Notes: generated by a model from the letters alone, not told the origin. DNA of 36,724 bases from a virus (IMGVR_UViG_3300027580_000247:1-36724); one strand, 5' to 3'; shown: positions 29,603-36,724, numbered from the stretch's first letter. Numbers and translations are program-made.

Positions 29603-30205
29603 TCACACGGCCGCGAGGTCGAGCGGGATCGCCTGGTAGCGGCCGCTCTCGTCGCGCCGGTAGGCCCGGACGTAGACGGCCGTGCCCGTGGTCTGGATGG
29701 AGTCACGCAGCGCGGCCATCGCCTGCTTCCAGTCCTCGTCGTCGATCTCGAGGCGCAGCAGCTCGAGGACCGCGTGCGTCTTCAGGTTGCCCTGGCGGTC
29801 GGTCCTGAAGGCCCGATCCACCAGCGAGCGCAGGTGCGGGTTAGCGCCCTCGCTCCACTTCTCGATGCACTGGTCGATGAGGTCCTTCGCGGCGTGGAGC
29901 TCCTCCGTGAATGCCAGCCGCTCGGCGGTCGCCCGCTCGATCTTGTAGCGGCCGTCATAGCTCGTCACGCTCACGTTGCCCTTCTCGCCGCCGATCGTTA
30001 CGCCGTAGCGCTCGGCGGTGATGCGCACCAGGTCCTGGATGTCGTGCAGGGCCTGCTCCTTGAACGCCTGCAGCTCCGCCGAGAGCGCCTCGGCGCGCTC
30101 GGCGAGGTCGCGGGCGAGCTGGTCGCGCATCATGTCCTGCTCGCGCACCTGGTCGATCGGCACCAGGTGCCCGGCGCTGTTCTCCATGTAGCCTTCGGGT
30201 ATCAT
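29603..30205 (-). CDS. DUF3164 protein
   Basis: A 200-residue DUF3164 protein, a family widespread in the early region of transposable phages. The pattern is YMENSAGHLVPIDQVREQDMMRDQLARDL, the coiled-coil-like AELQAFKEQALHDIQDLVRITAERY, then VTSYDGRYKIERA and FRTDRQGNLKTHAVLELLRLEIDDEDWKQAMAAL. Its role is not established. AGGAGG lies 5 bases before the ATG, which overlaps the previous stop. Confidence 0.9.
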   Translation of the reverse strand: MIPEGYMENSAGHLVPIDQVREQDMMRDQLARDLAERAEALSAELQAFKEQALHDIQDLVRITAERYGVTIGGEKGNVSVTSYDGRYKIERATAERLAFTEELHAAKDLIDQCIEKWSEGANPHLRSLVDRAFRTDRQGNLKTHAVLELLRLEIDDEDWKQAMAALRDSIQTTGTAVYVRAYRRDESGRYQAIPLDLAAV

Positions 30206-30477
30206 CGGTCCTCCTGAAAGAGCTCGTCCTGGGTGACGTCGGCGAGCAGGGCCTCGACCTGCTCGTGGGTGAGCGACCCCAGCGCCTGGTCCGCCTTCTC
30301 GGCGCCGGCGGCGTCATCGGTGAACTGAAAGCCGACCGTGCAGACGTCGAGGCCAGGCGGGCGAAAGAGCACCTGCAGCTCCGGGCCGTCCTCGCCCTGC
30401 TTGCGCAGGGCGAGGATCTGGCCGTAGCGATCGCTGTCGAAGGCCCGGAAGAACCGGCGAGTCACCAGCCGGCTCAT
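30202..30477 (-). CDS. Small early protein, unknown
   Basis: A 91-residue protein (SRLVTRRFFRAFDSDRYGQILALRKQGEDGPELQVLFRPPGLDVCTVGFQF) with a beta-rich first half and an acidic helical second half (EQVEALLADVTQDELFQEDR). The ATG at 30477 overlaps the stop of the gene before it, and AAGGGGG is upstream. No known family recognised. Confidence 0.78.
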   Translation of the reverse strand: MSRLVTRRFFRAFDSDRYGQILALRKQGEDGPELQVLFRPPGLDVCTVGFQFTDDAAGAEKADQALGSLTHEQVEALLADVTQDELFQEDR

Positions 30478-30791
30478 GCCTTGGCCCCCTTGAAGCTCGC
30501 CGCCGCGGTGTGGCGCCGGGGGTGACGGCGGTGGCGCAGCTTCTCGACCGGCACGCCGCCGCGCCGGGGCAGGCTCTCGACGGGCGCGATGTGCCGGGCC
30601 GCCGCCACGTCGCGCGACAGGCGCAAGGCCTGGTTGATGATCAGCGGGTCGCACCCCTCGCGCACCAGCCGCTCGCACTCCTCGGGCTGGCGCAGGTACG
30701 TCTCGAGGCTGATGCCGCAGTAGCGCAGGCCGAGGTCCAGGTAGCGGTCGGCGTAGTAGTTGAGGTACTCATCGGTGTAGGTCGTGCACAT
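30474..30791 (-). CDS. Small early protein, unknown
   Basis: A 105-residue protein. The N-terminal part (TYTDEYLNYYADRYLDLGLRYCGISLETYLRQPEECERLV) is rich in Tyr and Leu and helical, followed by a segment with LIINQALRLSRDVAAARH and a strongly basic end (PVEKLRHRRHPRRH), suggesting nucleic-acid contact. GGAGGG is 7 bases before the ATG. Family not recognised. Confidence 0.75.
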   Translation of the reverse strand: MCTTYTDEYLNYYADRYLDLGLRYCGISLETYLRQPEECERLVREGCDPLIINQALRLSRDVAAARHIAPVESLPRRGGVPVEKLRHRRHPRRHTAAASFKGAKA

Positions 30792-30794
30792 CGC

Positions 30795-31130
30795 TCAGCC
30801 CTCCGAGATGTTGTGCGGGCAGGTGCGGCAGGCCTTGTAGAGCCGCACGCGCTGGGGGTTGGTCGCCACGAACGGGCGGCGCTGGTAGTCCAGGCAGTCG
30901 GCCGAGGAGATCTCGCCGAGTACGGGGCAGTGCACGGCGACGTGCAGCAGCGCCCCCTCGATGCGCGTGCGCACGCGCTCCCAGTTGCCCCGGTAGGTGC
31001 CCTTGAGCACCTGGTTGATCGTGCTCGGGCTCAGGCCCACCTCCCGGGCCGCCCGGGCCTGGGAGGTGGCGTGGCAGCGCTCGGCGAGCGCGCGCAGCCA
31101 GGCCGGCTGCTCGGTGGCGGCGTCACTCAT
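30795..31130 (-). CDS. HTH protein with C-terminal Cys cluster
   Basis: A 111-residue DNA-binding protein. An XRE-like HTH lies about 18-45 (ARAAREVGLSPSTINQVLKG), and the C-terminal half carries four cysteines in HCPVLGEISSADC and KACRTCPHN, plausible for a metal site. Start ATG 31130 has AAGGAGGAG upstream and overlaps the end of the winged-helix gene. Perhaps an early-lytic regulator; the ligand of the Cys cluster is unknown. Confidence 0.8.
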   Translation of the reverse strand: MSDAATEQPAWLRALAERCHATSQARAAREVGLSPSTINQVLKGTYRGNWERVRTRIEGALLHVAVHCPVLGEISSADCLDYQRRPFVATNPQRVRLYKACRTCPHNISEG

Positions 31131-31725
31131 CGCTATCTCCTCCTTGGCGCCAGACGACCTCGCGCAGGTTGGCGTCGTAGACCTGGCGCACACGCTGGAC
31201 CTGGGGCGGCTGCGGCCCCGTGTAGCGGGTGCGCAGGAAGCGGTAGCGCGCCGGGCGCCCCGGGCCGCCGGGGTCGGTGGCGGCCAGGTAGCCGGCCCGG
31301 TGCAGGTAGTGGCAGTAGGTCTGCGCCTCGGCGTAGGCGATGAGCACCTCCTCGGTGGAGGCGGTCACCGCCAGGTCGCGGGCGCTGAACTCGCCGAGGA
31401 TGCGCATGGTCCGCCACATCTGCTCGCGCCCGAGCCCCTGGGTGACAGCCGTGCCGTCCCGGCGGACCCGCGGCGCCTCGGCGGCGTCGCGGACCACGCG
31501 GTAGACGCGCGAGTAGGCAGCGCCGCGCTGGTGGACCGTCTCGCCGGTCTCCTCGATGTAGCCGGCCGCGGCCAGGCCATCGATGTAGTCGCGCACGGTG
31601 TCCCGGCCGAGCAGCGTCTCGCGCCGGATCTGCGGCGGCGTGAACTCGCCGAGCCGGCGCATCGCCGCCCAGGCGGCCTCGCGGGTGTCGTGCTTGCCTT
31701 GCTGATCGACGGGCTTGCGCGCCAT
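31123..31725 (-). CDS. Tandem winged-helix protein
   Basis: A 200-residue protein with an apparent internal duplication: AAWAAMRRLGEFTPPQIRRETLL...DYIDGLAAAGYIEE in the first half and QMWRTMRILGEFSARDLAVTAS...YCHYLHRAGYLAA in the second. Both look like winged-helix domains ending in an aromatic wing (YSRVYRVVRD, ARYRFLRTRY). It follows B directly (start 1 bp past its stop) with GGAGG upstream. Such proteins occur after B in B3-like phages. It may regulate transposition or early transcription; this is inferred. Confidence 0.8.
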   Translation of the reverse strand: MARKPVDQQGKHDTREAAWAAMRRLGEFTPPQIRRETLLGRDTVRDYIDGLAAAGYIEETGETVHQRGAAYSRVYRVVRDAAEAPRVRRDGTAVTQGLGREQMWRTMRILGEFSARDLAVTASTEEVLIAYAEAQTYCHYLHRAGYLAATDPGGPGRPARYRFLRTRYTGPQPPQVQRVRQVYDANLREVVWRQGGDSDE

Positions 31726-31726
31726 C

Positions 31727-32467
31727 TCAGACCCTCCGCTTCGGCGGCTCACCGGAGAACAGCTCCCGCCGGCCCCAGGCCTGCAGGTCCATCTCGGTGC
31801 GCCCGAGCTGCTGCGCCTCGGCGCGCACCTGCTCGATGTTCACGCAGACGCGGCGGACCGAGCCCCGCGAGACCTCCTGGATGCGGCCGAGCAGGTCCTC
31901 GGCGATGGTCACCCCGGGGGCGTAGAGCCGCGCCAGGTGCCGGGTATCCTCGATCGAGGCCGGCTGCGCGGCGACCCAGTCGAGCATGCGGTTGTGGAAG
32001 CGCTCCCACTGCTGCAGACGGTGGGGCAGGCGCTCCTCGCCGATGAGCAGGATCGGGGCATTGGAGCCCTCGTAGAGGTCCCGGATGATCTCGACCGCGG
32101 ACTTGCTGACGATGTGGTCGACCTCGTCGATGATCAGCGGCCGGCCGGTCACCACCAGCTGCTCGGCGATCTGCTCGGTCATCTCGTAGAGCGTCTTGTG
32201 CGGGGTCAGCCCCATCTCGCGGAGCACCGCCTGGAGCAGCGCCTTGCGGGTCCAGGAGCTCATGCACTGGATGTAGTAGGCCCGGGTCTTGTTGGCGGTG
32301 TAGGCGGCCGCCGTGCTCTTCCCGTAGCCCGAGGGGCCGTAGAAGGTGATCATCCCGGGCAGGTGGCCCGGGCGGTCCATCACCTGCTGGACCGCCTGGT
32401 GGCACAGGCCCACGTTCGCCAGCGGGGCGACCGTGCCGGACTGGCCTTCAAAGGGTGCTTGCGTCAT
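31727..32467 (-). CDS. B: Transposition target-selection ATPase (MuB type)
   Basis: A 246-residue AAA+ ATPase. Walker A is GPSGYGKST (44-52) and Walker B LIIDEVDHI (111-119), followed by the sensor region PILLIGEERLPHRLQQWERFHNRMLDWV. It coats target DNA, stimulates the transposase and gives target immunity. Mu B is 312 residues; this one lacks most of the N-terminal HTH region, as in B3-like relatives. ATG 32467 has GAGGTGA upstream; a start at 32545 would read through two hairpins and is not used. Confidence 0.94.
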   Translation of the reverse strand: MTQAPFEGQSGTVAPLANVGLCHQAVQQVMDRPGHLPGMITFYGPSGYGKSTAAAYTANKTRAYYIQCMSSWTRKALLQAVLREMGLTPHKTLYEMTEQIAEQLVVTGRPLIIDEVDHIVSKSAVEIIRDLYEGSNAPILLIGEERLPHRLQQWERFHNRMLDWVAAQPASIEDTRHLARLYAPGVTIAEDLLGRIQEVSRGSVRRVCVNIEQVRAEAQQLGRTEMDLQAWGRRELFSGEPPKRRV

Positions 32468-32500
32468 ACTGTCACCTCGTTGTGGTTGCTTTTCCTCAAC

Positions 32501-32543
32501 TGGGCCCTTCGGCCCACCCGGCCCGCCGCGGTAACGGCGGGCC
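32501..32543 (-). other. Tandem hairpins between A and B
   Basis: In the 78-bp gap after the transposase stop lie GGCCCGCCG-N6-CGGCGGGCC (32520-32543, 9 bp) and TGGGCC-N4-GGCCCA (32501-32516, 6 bp). They are not followed by a T-run on the minus strand. They could lower B expression relative to A or protect the mRNA. The same design occurs before gemA. Confidence 0.5.
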
Positions 32544-32545
32544 AC

Positions 32546-34744
32546 CTACTCCTGGCCACTGCCGATGGCCAGGTCTTGCTCCATTTCCCGAAACGCCCGC
32601 CAGGTCGGCGAGTTCCGGAAGCTCTCGTAGAACGCGCGGGCGTCGCTCGAGATCGGCTCGCCGGCGGACAGGCGCCGGTCGAGCTCGCACCAGTAGCGGT
32701 AGCGCTCCGCGTTATTCATCTCCGCCGGGTCCGGCTCGGCGGTGCGCTGGGCATCGAGCGAGACCACCTCCGCGGCGTGCCGCGCGGCCGCCGCGGTGCG
32801 CTCGGTCTCCTCCGGCTGCGGCGGCTCGTCGGTGCGGGCGGCGCGGCCGGCAGCCTCGATCTCCGGCGTAGTGTGCGTCTCGCTCGGCGTCGGGAAGGCG
32901 CTCACCCGGCCCGCCTCGCGGGCGCGGCTGTCGAGGATCTCGTGGGCGATCTCGCGGGTGCTCTGCTGCCGCGCGCTGCGGCGCAGCTCCCGGCGGGCCT
33001 CCTGGGTGCGCGCCTTCTGGCGCTGGCGGGCCTCGGCGGCGATCTCCTGGCGGTCGACGCCGACGACCTCCGGGTCCACCGCCTCACAGATGAAGTCGTT
33101 ATCGGCGCCGCCGAAGACCCAGATGCGCCCGAGGTCGGTCGGATCGCGCCGGACAGTGACGCGCTCGCCGACGTGCAGGGCGAGATCCGGGTGGACGTAG
33201 AGGCCGCGATCGATGCGGACCCCTTTCTTCGTCACCGTCCGCTCGCCGACCTCGGCGAGCAGCACGTCGAGGGCGCGCTCGTCGCTGATCGTGCGCACCG
33301 TGTCGCGGCTGGCGGCGGCGACCTGGAACGGCGTCTGGCCGCCGAGCCCCTCGTGGGGGTTGTGCTCGTAGACGTCGCGCACCCAGCGGTCGCAGAACTC
33401 CTGGAGCTCGGCGGCGCTCATCCGCACCTCGACCGCCTCGTCCTTCTTGAACAGCCGCTCCGAGAACGCCGAGCGCGCCTCGAGCGCCTGGCGCTCGGCG
33501 ACGTCGTGGCCGACGTAGCCGGGCAGCAGCTCGACGAGATCGTGCTGGAAGGTCCGGAAGAAGCGCTCGACGTGCGGCTTCTCCCAGGGCGCGAAGGGCG
33601 TGCAGGTGCGCTGCTCGACGCCGAGGGCTTGCAGGACGCTGGCGTACTGGTAGCTCGTGTAGTCCGCGCCCTCGTCGGTCTTGACCGTCTCCGGCACGCC
33701 CCACTCGATGATCGCCCGGCGGGTCAGGGTGCCGATCGCCTCCGCCTTGGAGACGGGGGTGACCAGCAGCATGGCGCGGCGGCTGTAGACGTCGATGGCG
33801 CCGATCAGGTGGTGGCGGCCGTCGGTGAGCATCACGTCCGCCGGCGTCGAGTCGAGTTCCCACAGGGCGTTAAGCCGCTCGACGCCGGCGCTGTACGAGC
33901 CGAACGCCGTCATGTAGCGGCTCTTCCACGCATCCGGGTTGCGGGCGGCCTCATAGGTCGCCTGGTGCTGCCGGCGCCACCGGTTCACCCAGCGCTGCAG
34001 CGAGCGCTGGCTCGGCAGCCGGATGTCGTTGCGCTCGGCGTAGCGGGCGCGCATCGCTTGCCAGATCTGCTTCGGGCTAGCGTCGTGCTCCGTGATCATC
34101 GACTCGACGAAGCGGCGCAGCTCGTCTTGGCGGTCGATGGCGCCGGAGCCGCGGCGGTTGCCGTAGCGCCCCGCGAGCTCGGCGGCACCGTGCTCGTTGA
34201 GCCGCCGGCGCCAGCGGTAGATCGAGGCGGTCGAGACGTCGGGGATCTCGTCGCGCACCCACCCCGGGGCCTCGATCTCGCCGGCGTTGTAGCGGGTGAC
34301 AAAGGCCTGGATGCCCTTGCTCGTCGAGAGCCGGGCGTTTGCGATGTAGCGGTCGAGCTGGCTGAGCAGCGCCAGCCGCGCCTCGGCGCGGCGCCGGTCG
34401 CGCCCCTGCAGCGAGGCCAGGCGGGCGGCGCCGCTCTCGAGCGCGTGCTGCCGAGCGGTCTGCGCAACGACGCGCTGGATCTGCAGTCGCCGCCCCGCCG
34501 CGGCGCCGGCCTGGGCGGCCTCGTCGCCGGAGGAGGCCTCCTCGCGCAGGTGCTGGGCGGCGAGGTGGGAGCGGGTCTCCTCCGGGAGATTGCTTACGGC
34601 ATGCTCATACCCGCCACCACGCCCTCCGCGCTTCCGAGAAACCCACTTCTCTTGTTTGGCGCGAAGCCGCACGCCCTGCACGGTTCCCGGCATGCCGGGC
34701 AATCCGGCCAACTCCGAGGCGGTATACCAGCGCTCTTCACTCAT
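32546..34744 (-). CDS. A: Transposase (MuA type, DDE)
   Basis: A 732-residue transposase. The N-terminal Mu-type HTH/winged domain is at about 4-60 (WYTASELAGLPGMPGTVQGVRLRA), then helical end-binding domains (about 125-265), then the catalytic domain: D298 in ALWELDSTPADVML, D357 in VKTDEGADY, and E393 in KPHVERFFRTFQHDLVELLPGY. The C-terminal region is Glu/Arg-rich. It cuts and joins the phage ends for integration and replicative transposition. ATG 34744 has GAGGGAAG upstream and overlaps the preceding stop by 8 bp. Length is near that of Mu A (663), slightly larger. Confidence 0.96.
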   Translation of the reverse strand: MSEERWYTASELAGLPGMPGTVQGVRLRAKQEKWVSRKRGGRGGGYEHAVSNLPEETRSHLAAQHLREEASSGDEAAQAGAAAGRRLQIQRVVAQTARQHALESGAARLASLQGRDRRRAEARLALLSQLDRYIANARLSTSKGIQAFVTRYNAGEIEAPGWVRDEIPDVSTASIYRWRRRLNEHGAAELAGRYGNRRGSGAIDRQDELRRFVESMITEHDASPKQIWQAMRARYAERNDIRLPSQRSLQRWVNRWRRQHQATYEAARNPDAWKSRYMTAFGSYSAGVERLNALWELDSTPADVMLTDGRHHLIGAIDVYSRRAMLLVTPVSKAEAIGTLTRRAIIEWGVPETVKTDEGADYTSYQYASVLQALGVEQRTCTPFAPWEKPHVERFFRTFQHDLVELLPGYVGHDVAERQALEARSAFSERLFKKDEAVEVRMSAAELQEFCDRWVRDVYEHNPHEGLGGQTPFQVAAASRDTVRTISDERALDVLLAEVGERTVTKKGVRIDRGLYVHPDLALHVGERVTVRRDPTDLGRIWVFGGADNDFICEAVDPEVVGVDRQEIAAEARQRQKARTQEARRELRRSARQQSTREIAHEILDSRAREAGRVSAFPTPSETHTTPEIEAAGRAARTDEPPQPEETERTAAAARHAAEVVSLDAQRTAEPDPAEMNNAERYRYWCELDRRLSAGEPISSDARAFYESFRNSPTWRAFREMEQDLAIGSGQE

Positions 34745-35222
34745 CGCCGCTTCCCTCGAACAGGCCGAGCCCGGGGGCGTCCGACTTGCGTACGTTCTCG
34801 CGATGGCCGGCGAGCGCACGCATTGCCTGGGTGACGCCCTCGAGGACGTCCTCCTCGTTGGCGGAGCCGGTGTAGAACTGCGTGAGCAGATTCACCGCGT
34901 CGTTGCAGCGCGACTGCAGATCCAGCAGGTCCTCCTGGCCGACGCGCCCGCCCGACGGGATGTCTACGGTTAACTTGCCGGCACTAGCTGCGAGATAGCC
35001 GGTGATGTAGGTAGCACCAGTGGCGAACTCGAGCGGGCGGATGCGTCGGCTCGGGATCGAGCCGTCGGCGATCCACTTGTAGATTGTCCACTCGGAGACC
35101 CCGATCAGGTCCGCGATCTGCGCGATCGAGCGGTTGTACCGGTGCAGCGCGTAGTCGGTGCACAGCCGGATCGCCTCCTGGAGGCTATTCGGCTGCCGCG
35201 GCTTCCAGCGTCTTCTGCTCAT
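34737..35222 (-). CDS. Early HTH protein upstream of transposase
   Basis: A 161-residue protein with an HTH at about 30-58 (RSIAQIADLIGVSEWTIYKWIADGSIPSR) and a helical second half (DLLDLQSRCNDAVNLLTQFY, EDVLEGVTQAMRALAGH). GAGGGAG fixes the start at ATG 35222. Genes like this lie between ner and A in B3-type phages and may regulate early genes or transposition. 120 bp separate it from ner; that gap (35223-35342) has one 5-bp hairpin CCCGC-N4-GCGGG near 35280 and no clear promoter. Confidence 0.82.
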   Translation of the reverse strand: MSRRRWKPRQPNSLQEAIRLCTDYALHRYNRSIAQIADLIGVSEWTIYKWIADGSIPSRRIRPLEFATGATYITGYLAASAGKLTVDIPSGGRVGQEDLLDLQSRCNDAVNLLTQFYTGSANEEDVLEGVTQAMRALAGHRENVRKSDAPGLGLFEGSGDE

Positions 35223-35342
35223 CTGGACTCCCTCATCTGCTAGTGCGCCCAATCACGCTGCCGTTGTTGCACCTGTTCGGCCCGCCGGCGCGGGTCTACG
35301 CTGCGTGGAAACAGCGGCGGCAATAACGAAAAGCGCTATGTG

Positions 35343-35636
35343 TCACGCGATTTCGCGCTCCGCTCCCGATGACGGCCGGCTCCCGGGCCGGGTATCCTCG
35401 CCGCCATACCGGCTCGGCCAGATCGTGGCCGGATCCACGCCGATGGCCTCAGCGATGATTCGCTCGCCCTTCGGCCAAGGGCGCGCCAAGGCATTGGTGA
35501 GGGTGTTCGGCGAGGCGTACCCGTGATGGGTCGCTAGGCGGCGCAGCGACCAGCCGGCCTTCCGGAGCGCGGCGACAATGTCGGCGCGGTGCCAGTCCGC
35601 CGCGGTCGCGCTGTTAGGGCTATGCTGTGTAGTCAT
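35343..35636 (-). CDS. ner: Ner-type negative regulator of early transcription
   Basis: A 97-residue Ner/Nlp-family DNA-binding protein. The signature is WHRADIVAALRKAGWSLRRLATHHGYASPNTLTNALARPWPKGERIIAEAIGVDPATIWPSRY. In Mu, Ner lowers transcription from the early promoter and the repressor promoter as lytic growth proceeds. It diverges from the repressor. No Shine-Dalgarno is visible, and the likely -10 box ends 7 bases before the ATG, so the transcript may be leaderless. Confidence 0.95.
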   Translation of the reverse strand: MTTQHSPNSATAADWHRADIVAALRKAGWSLRRLATHHGYASPNTLTNALARPWPKGERIIAEAIGVDPATIWPSRYGGEDTRPGSRPSSGAEREIA

Positions 35637-35643
35637 GTCGCAA

Positions 35644-35673
35644 ACAGTAGCCCTATAGAGCTAAGGGAGTCAA
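35644..35673 (-). promoter_or_regulatory. Predicted early promoter of ner
   Basis: On the minus strand TTGACT (35668-35673) and TACTGT (35644-35649) are spaced by 18 bases, giving a sigma70-like promoter directed at ner and the transposition operon. The -35 box is good, the -10 weak. An operator-like repeat (35653-35665) falls between the two boxes. Confidence 0.55.
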
Positions 35674-35732
35674 GTCTTTTAGAGCTTTCTAGTTGCGCCA
35701 TAGTGATCTGCCTTACCTCTATAGAGCTTAAC
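35653..35732. promoter_or_regulatory. Operator region with three TATAGAGCT-type repeats
   Basis: Three related copies occur in the same direction: CTATAGAGCTAAG (35653-35665), TTTAGAGCTTTC (35678-35689) and CTATAGAGCTTAAC (35719-35732); the third holds the palindrome CTCTATAGAG (35717-35726). This AT-rich stretch between the divergent repressor and ner genes is the expected place for repressor and Ner operators. Which protein binds which copy cannot be told from the sequence. Confidence 0.65.
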
Positions 35733-35750
35733 CTTTAAAGTCAGATAGTT

Positions 35751-36536
35751 ATGGAAAAGAAGAAAGGGCGGGCAGAACAAGAAAGAGTGCTTTCCACTTC
35801 TGAACACGAAGCAGAAAGCGACTTCAGAGCGCGAATGGACTACTGCGCCAAGCGCGCTGGTAGCACTACAGCGCTAGCAAGGCAGGCGGGCATATCGCAG
35901 AGCGGGATAAGGCGATACTTCCGCGGGGGCGACCCCTCCCGGCGCCACCTTATTGCGATAGCAAACGCCGCGGGCGTATCTGTTGAGTGGCTCGCCACCG
36001 GGGAGGCAGGGGGCGCACCGGAGGACAAGGCTCCTTCCGTCCTAGGCGACAACTGGAAGGTGGCGCTGGTGGCCCAGTTCAACCGCTACTACTCCGAGGA
36101 CTTCCGCGGCCGCAACCTGTACAAGGGGCTCAAAGCCTTTGTGGACGAGGTCCAGCCACAAGACCCTGCTGGCAACCCGCTCTCAGAGGGCGAGCTCTAT
36201 GACCTCATCCAGGAGGTCGACCCAGGGGTCGTCTACCCCAAGCCCAAATACAGGGGCGAGAACCACGGCGAGATTCCGTTCTTGCCGGGGCTGTCTGCAG
36301 CCCTGGCAAGGCCCATCGCCCGACAGACGGAAGGCCGTCCCGACGAGAGCACCCGCCGCCAGTGGCTAACCAAGAACGTCTACACGCTGCTCTGGCGCCT
36401 GTACGAGCAACGCGCAGACCTCCTGGAGGAGCTGAAGGAGGAGGACGTGGAGCCGGTAGTGGAGGTGGCCAACGAGGCGTACCACCGCCTCTACCCAGGC
36501 ATCCAGCTCGGCGACACTGAAGAAGAAGCCCGGTAG
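35751..36536 (+). CDS. c: XRE-type phage repressor (c)
   Basis: A 261-residue protein on the plus strand. The XRE HTH spans about 27-83 (RMDYCAKRAGSTTALARQAGISQSGIRRYFRGG...LIAIANAAGVSVEWLATG). The rest is a unique C-terminal domain with WKVALVAQFNRYYSEDFRGRNLYKGLKAF and LLWRLYEQRADLLEELKEEDVEPV; no LexA/S24 Ser-Lys protease motif is seen, so SOS self-cleavage is not suggested. The position at the phage left end, divergent from ner, fits the lysogeny repressor. The ribosome site is weak. The nearby sequence is less GC-rich than the structural genes. Confidence 0.85.
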   Translation: MEKKKGRAEQERVLSTSEHEAESDFRARMDYCAKRAGSTTALARQAGISQSGIRRYFRGGDPSRRHLIAIANAAGVSVEWLATGEAGGAPEDKAPSVLGDNWKVALVAQFNRYYSEDFRGRNLYKGLKAFVDEVQPQDPAGNPLSEGELYDLIQEVDPGVVYPKPKYRGENHGEIPFLPGLSAALARPIARQTEGRPDESTRRQWLTKNVYTLLWRLYEQRADLLEELKEEDVEPVVEVANEAYHRLYPGIQLGDTEEEAR

Positions 36537-36724
36537 GGGGGGGCAAGAGGAGGGAGGGGCCAGTCTCTATCAAAGCACGCGGCGCGAGCCGGAGTAGCCG
36601 CTCAGCCATGTGGCGCAAGCCGGTTCGCTGCACCTAGACCAGCACCTCGCGTAACCCACTGCACACAGCGGGCTTATCCCGCTTCATCCCACTCAAGCCC
36701 GCCATATCTCGCCTTCTCACCCCA
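36537..36724. other. Probable phage left terminus
   Basis: This 188-bp gene-free stretch follows the repressor. It contains the inverted repeat copy at 36562-36584, a weaker related site at 36594-36616, and an 8-bp inverted repeat GCGGGCTT / AAGCCCGC (36668-36702) with a 19-nt spacer. It ends in CA, matching TG at the other edge. It is probably the attL-like end with transposase sites; the inverted repeat could also terminate the repressor transcript. Confidence 0.5.
36562..36584 (-). repeat. Terminal inverted repeat, right copy; likely transposase-binding site
   Basis: Reverse complement of this stretch reads CGCCGCGTGCTTTGATAGAG then ACT, matching 33-55 at 20 of 23 positions. It lies 140 bp from the window edge, whereas the other copy lies 32 bp from its edge; Mu also has unequal spacing of transposase sites at its two ends. 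A weaker related stretch (GCGCCACATGGCTGAG) is near 36594-36616. Confidence 0.6.

Noticed and set aside
31715-34834. A 1039-codon open frame on the plus strand opposite the transposase and ATPase genes
   Set aside because: It is the antisense of two clear genes; its protein is Arg/His/Leu/Val-rich with no motif. Long antisense frames are common in GC-rich DNA.
1-36724. tRNA, rRNA, CRISPR array, insertion sequence, antiphage defence operon
   Set aside because: No cloverleaf, spaced direct repeats, IS transposase or recognisable defence gene was seen on either strand.

Overview
The window is a complete or nearly complete Mu-like transposable bacteriophage or prophage genome of about 36.7 kb. 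It is GC-rich, uses GTG starts often, and almost everything is on the minus strand, so it reads from right to left. The host is probably a high-GC proteobacterium; nothing here fixes the genus. The window starts with 5'-TG and ends with CA-3', as Mu-type ends do. An inverted 23-bp sequence matching at 20 of 23 positions lies near both ends (33-55 and 36562-36584) and fits a transposase-binding site, so the window edges may be the phage ends. I see no host genes, tRNAs, rRNAs or CRISPR arrays.

Layout in transcription order. (1) Control region: a plus-strand XRE-type repressor (35751-36536) diverges from ner (35343-35636), with repeated TATAGAGCTTA-like operator sequences between them. (2) Early/transposition operon: a small HTH protein, MuA-type DDE transposase (32546-34744), MuB-type AAA ATPase (31727-32467), then a run of overlapping small genes including a tandem winged-helix protein, an HTH/Cys protein, DUF3164 and GemA (Gp16), ending in a Mor/C-family activator (27627-28025). 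(3) Lysis: SleB-type hydrolase, holin, overlapping Rz/Rz1-type spanins. (4) Mu-type head: small and large terminase, DUF935 portal, gpF minor head protein with a C-terminal nuclease-like extension, protease with a probable internal scaffold start, decoration protein, major capsid protein, DUF1320, gpG and gp37 types. (5) Tail: a contractile tail of P2 type (FI, FII, E with a GGGAAAC -1 frameshift site into E', T, U, X, D, V, W, J, I) and tail-fibre genes.

The main system lies at the far left (54-4902): a diversity-generating retroelement (DGR). It has a reverse transcriptase with the IGALTSQ and YMDD motifs, an Avd accessory protein, a 102-bp template repeat (TR, 1244-1345) and a 102-bp variable repeat (VR, 2073-2174) at the 3' end of a 945-residue receptor-binding protein with a C-type-lectin-like C-terminus. 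TR and VR differ at nine positions and all nine are adenines in the TR sense strand, all in the first two positions of AAC codons. A perfect 9-bp hairpin with a GATA (GRNA-class) loop lies 35 bp downstream of VR, as in phage DGR target sites. In phage Mu this genome end carries the Gin-invertible tail-fibre segment and mom; here a retroelement occupies the place of that host-range switch.

Other notable structure: three copies of the dyad CCGGAA-N4-TTCCGG, found only in the gaps in front of the lysis operon, the protease/head genes and the baseplate genes, the same junctions where Mu places late promoters Plys, PI and PP; paired GC-rich hairpins in two gaps of the early operon; and a small plus-strand membrane protein gene inside the tail operon.
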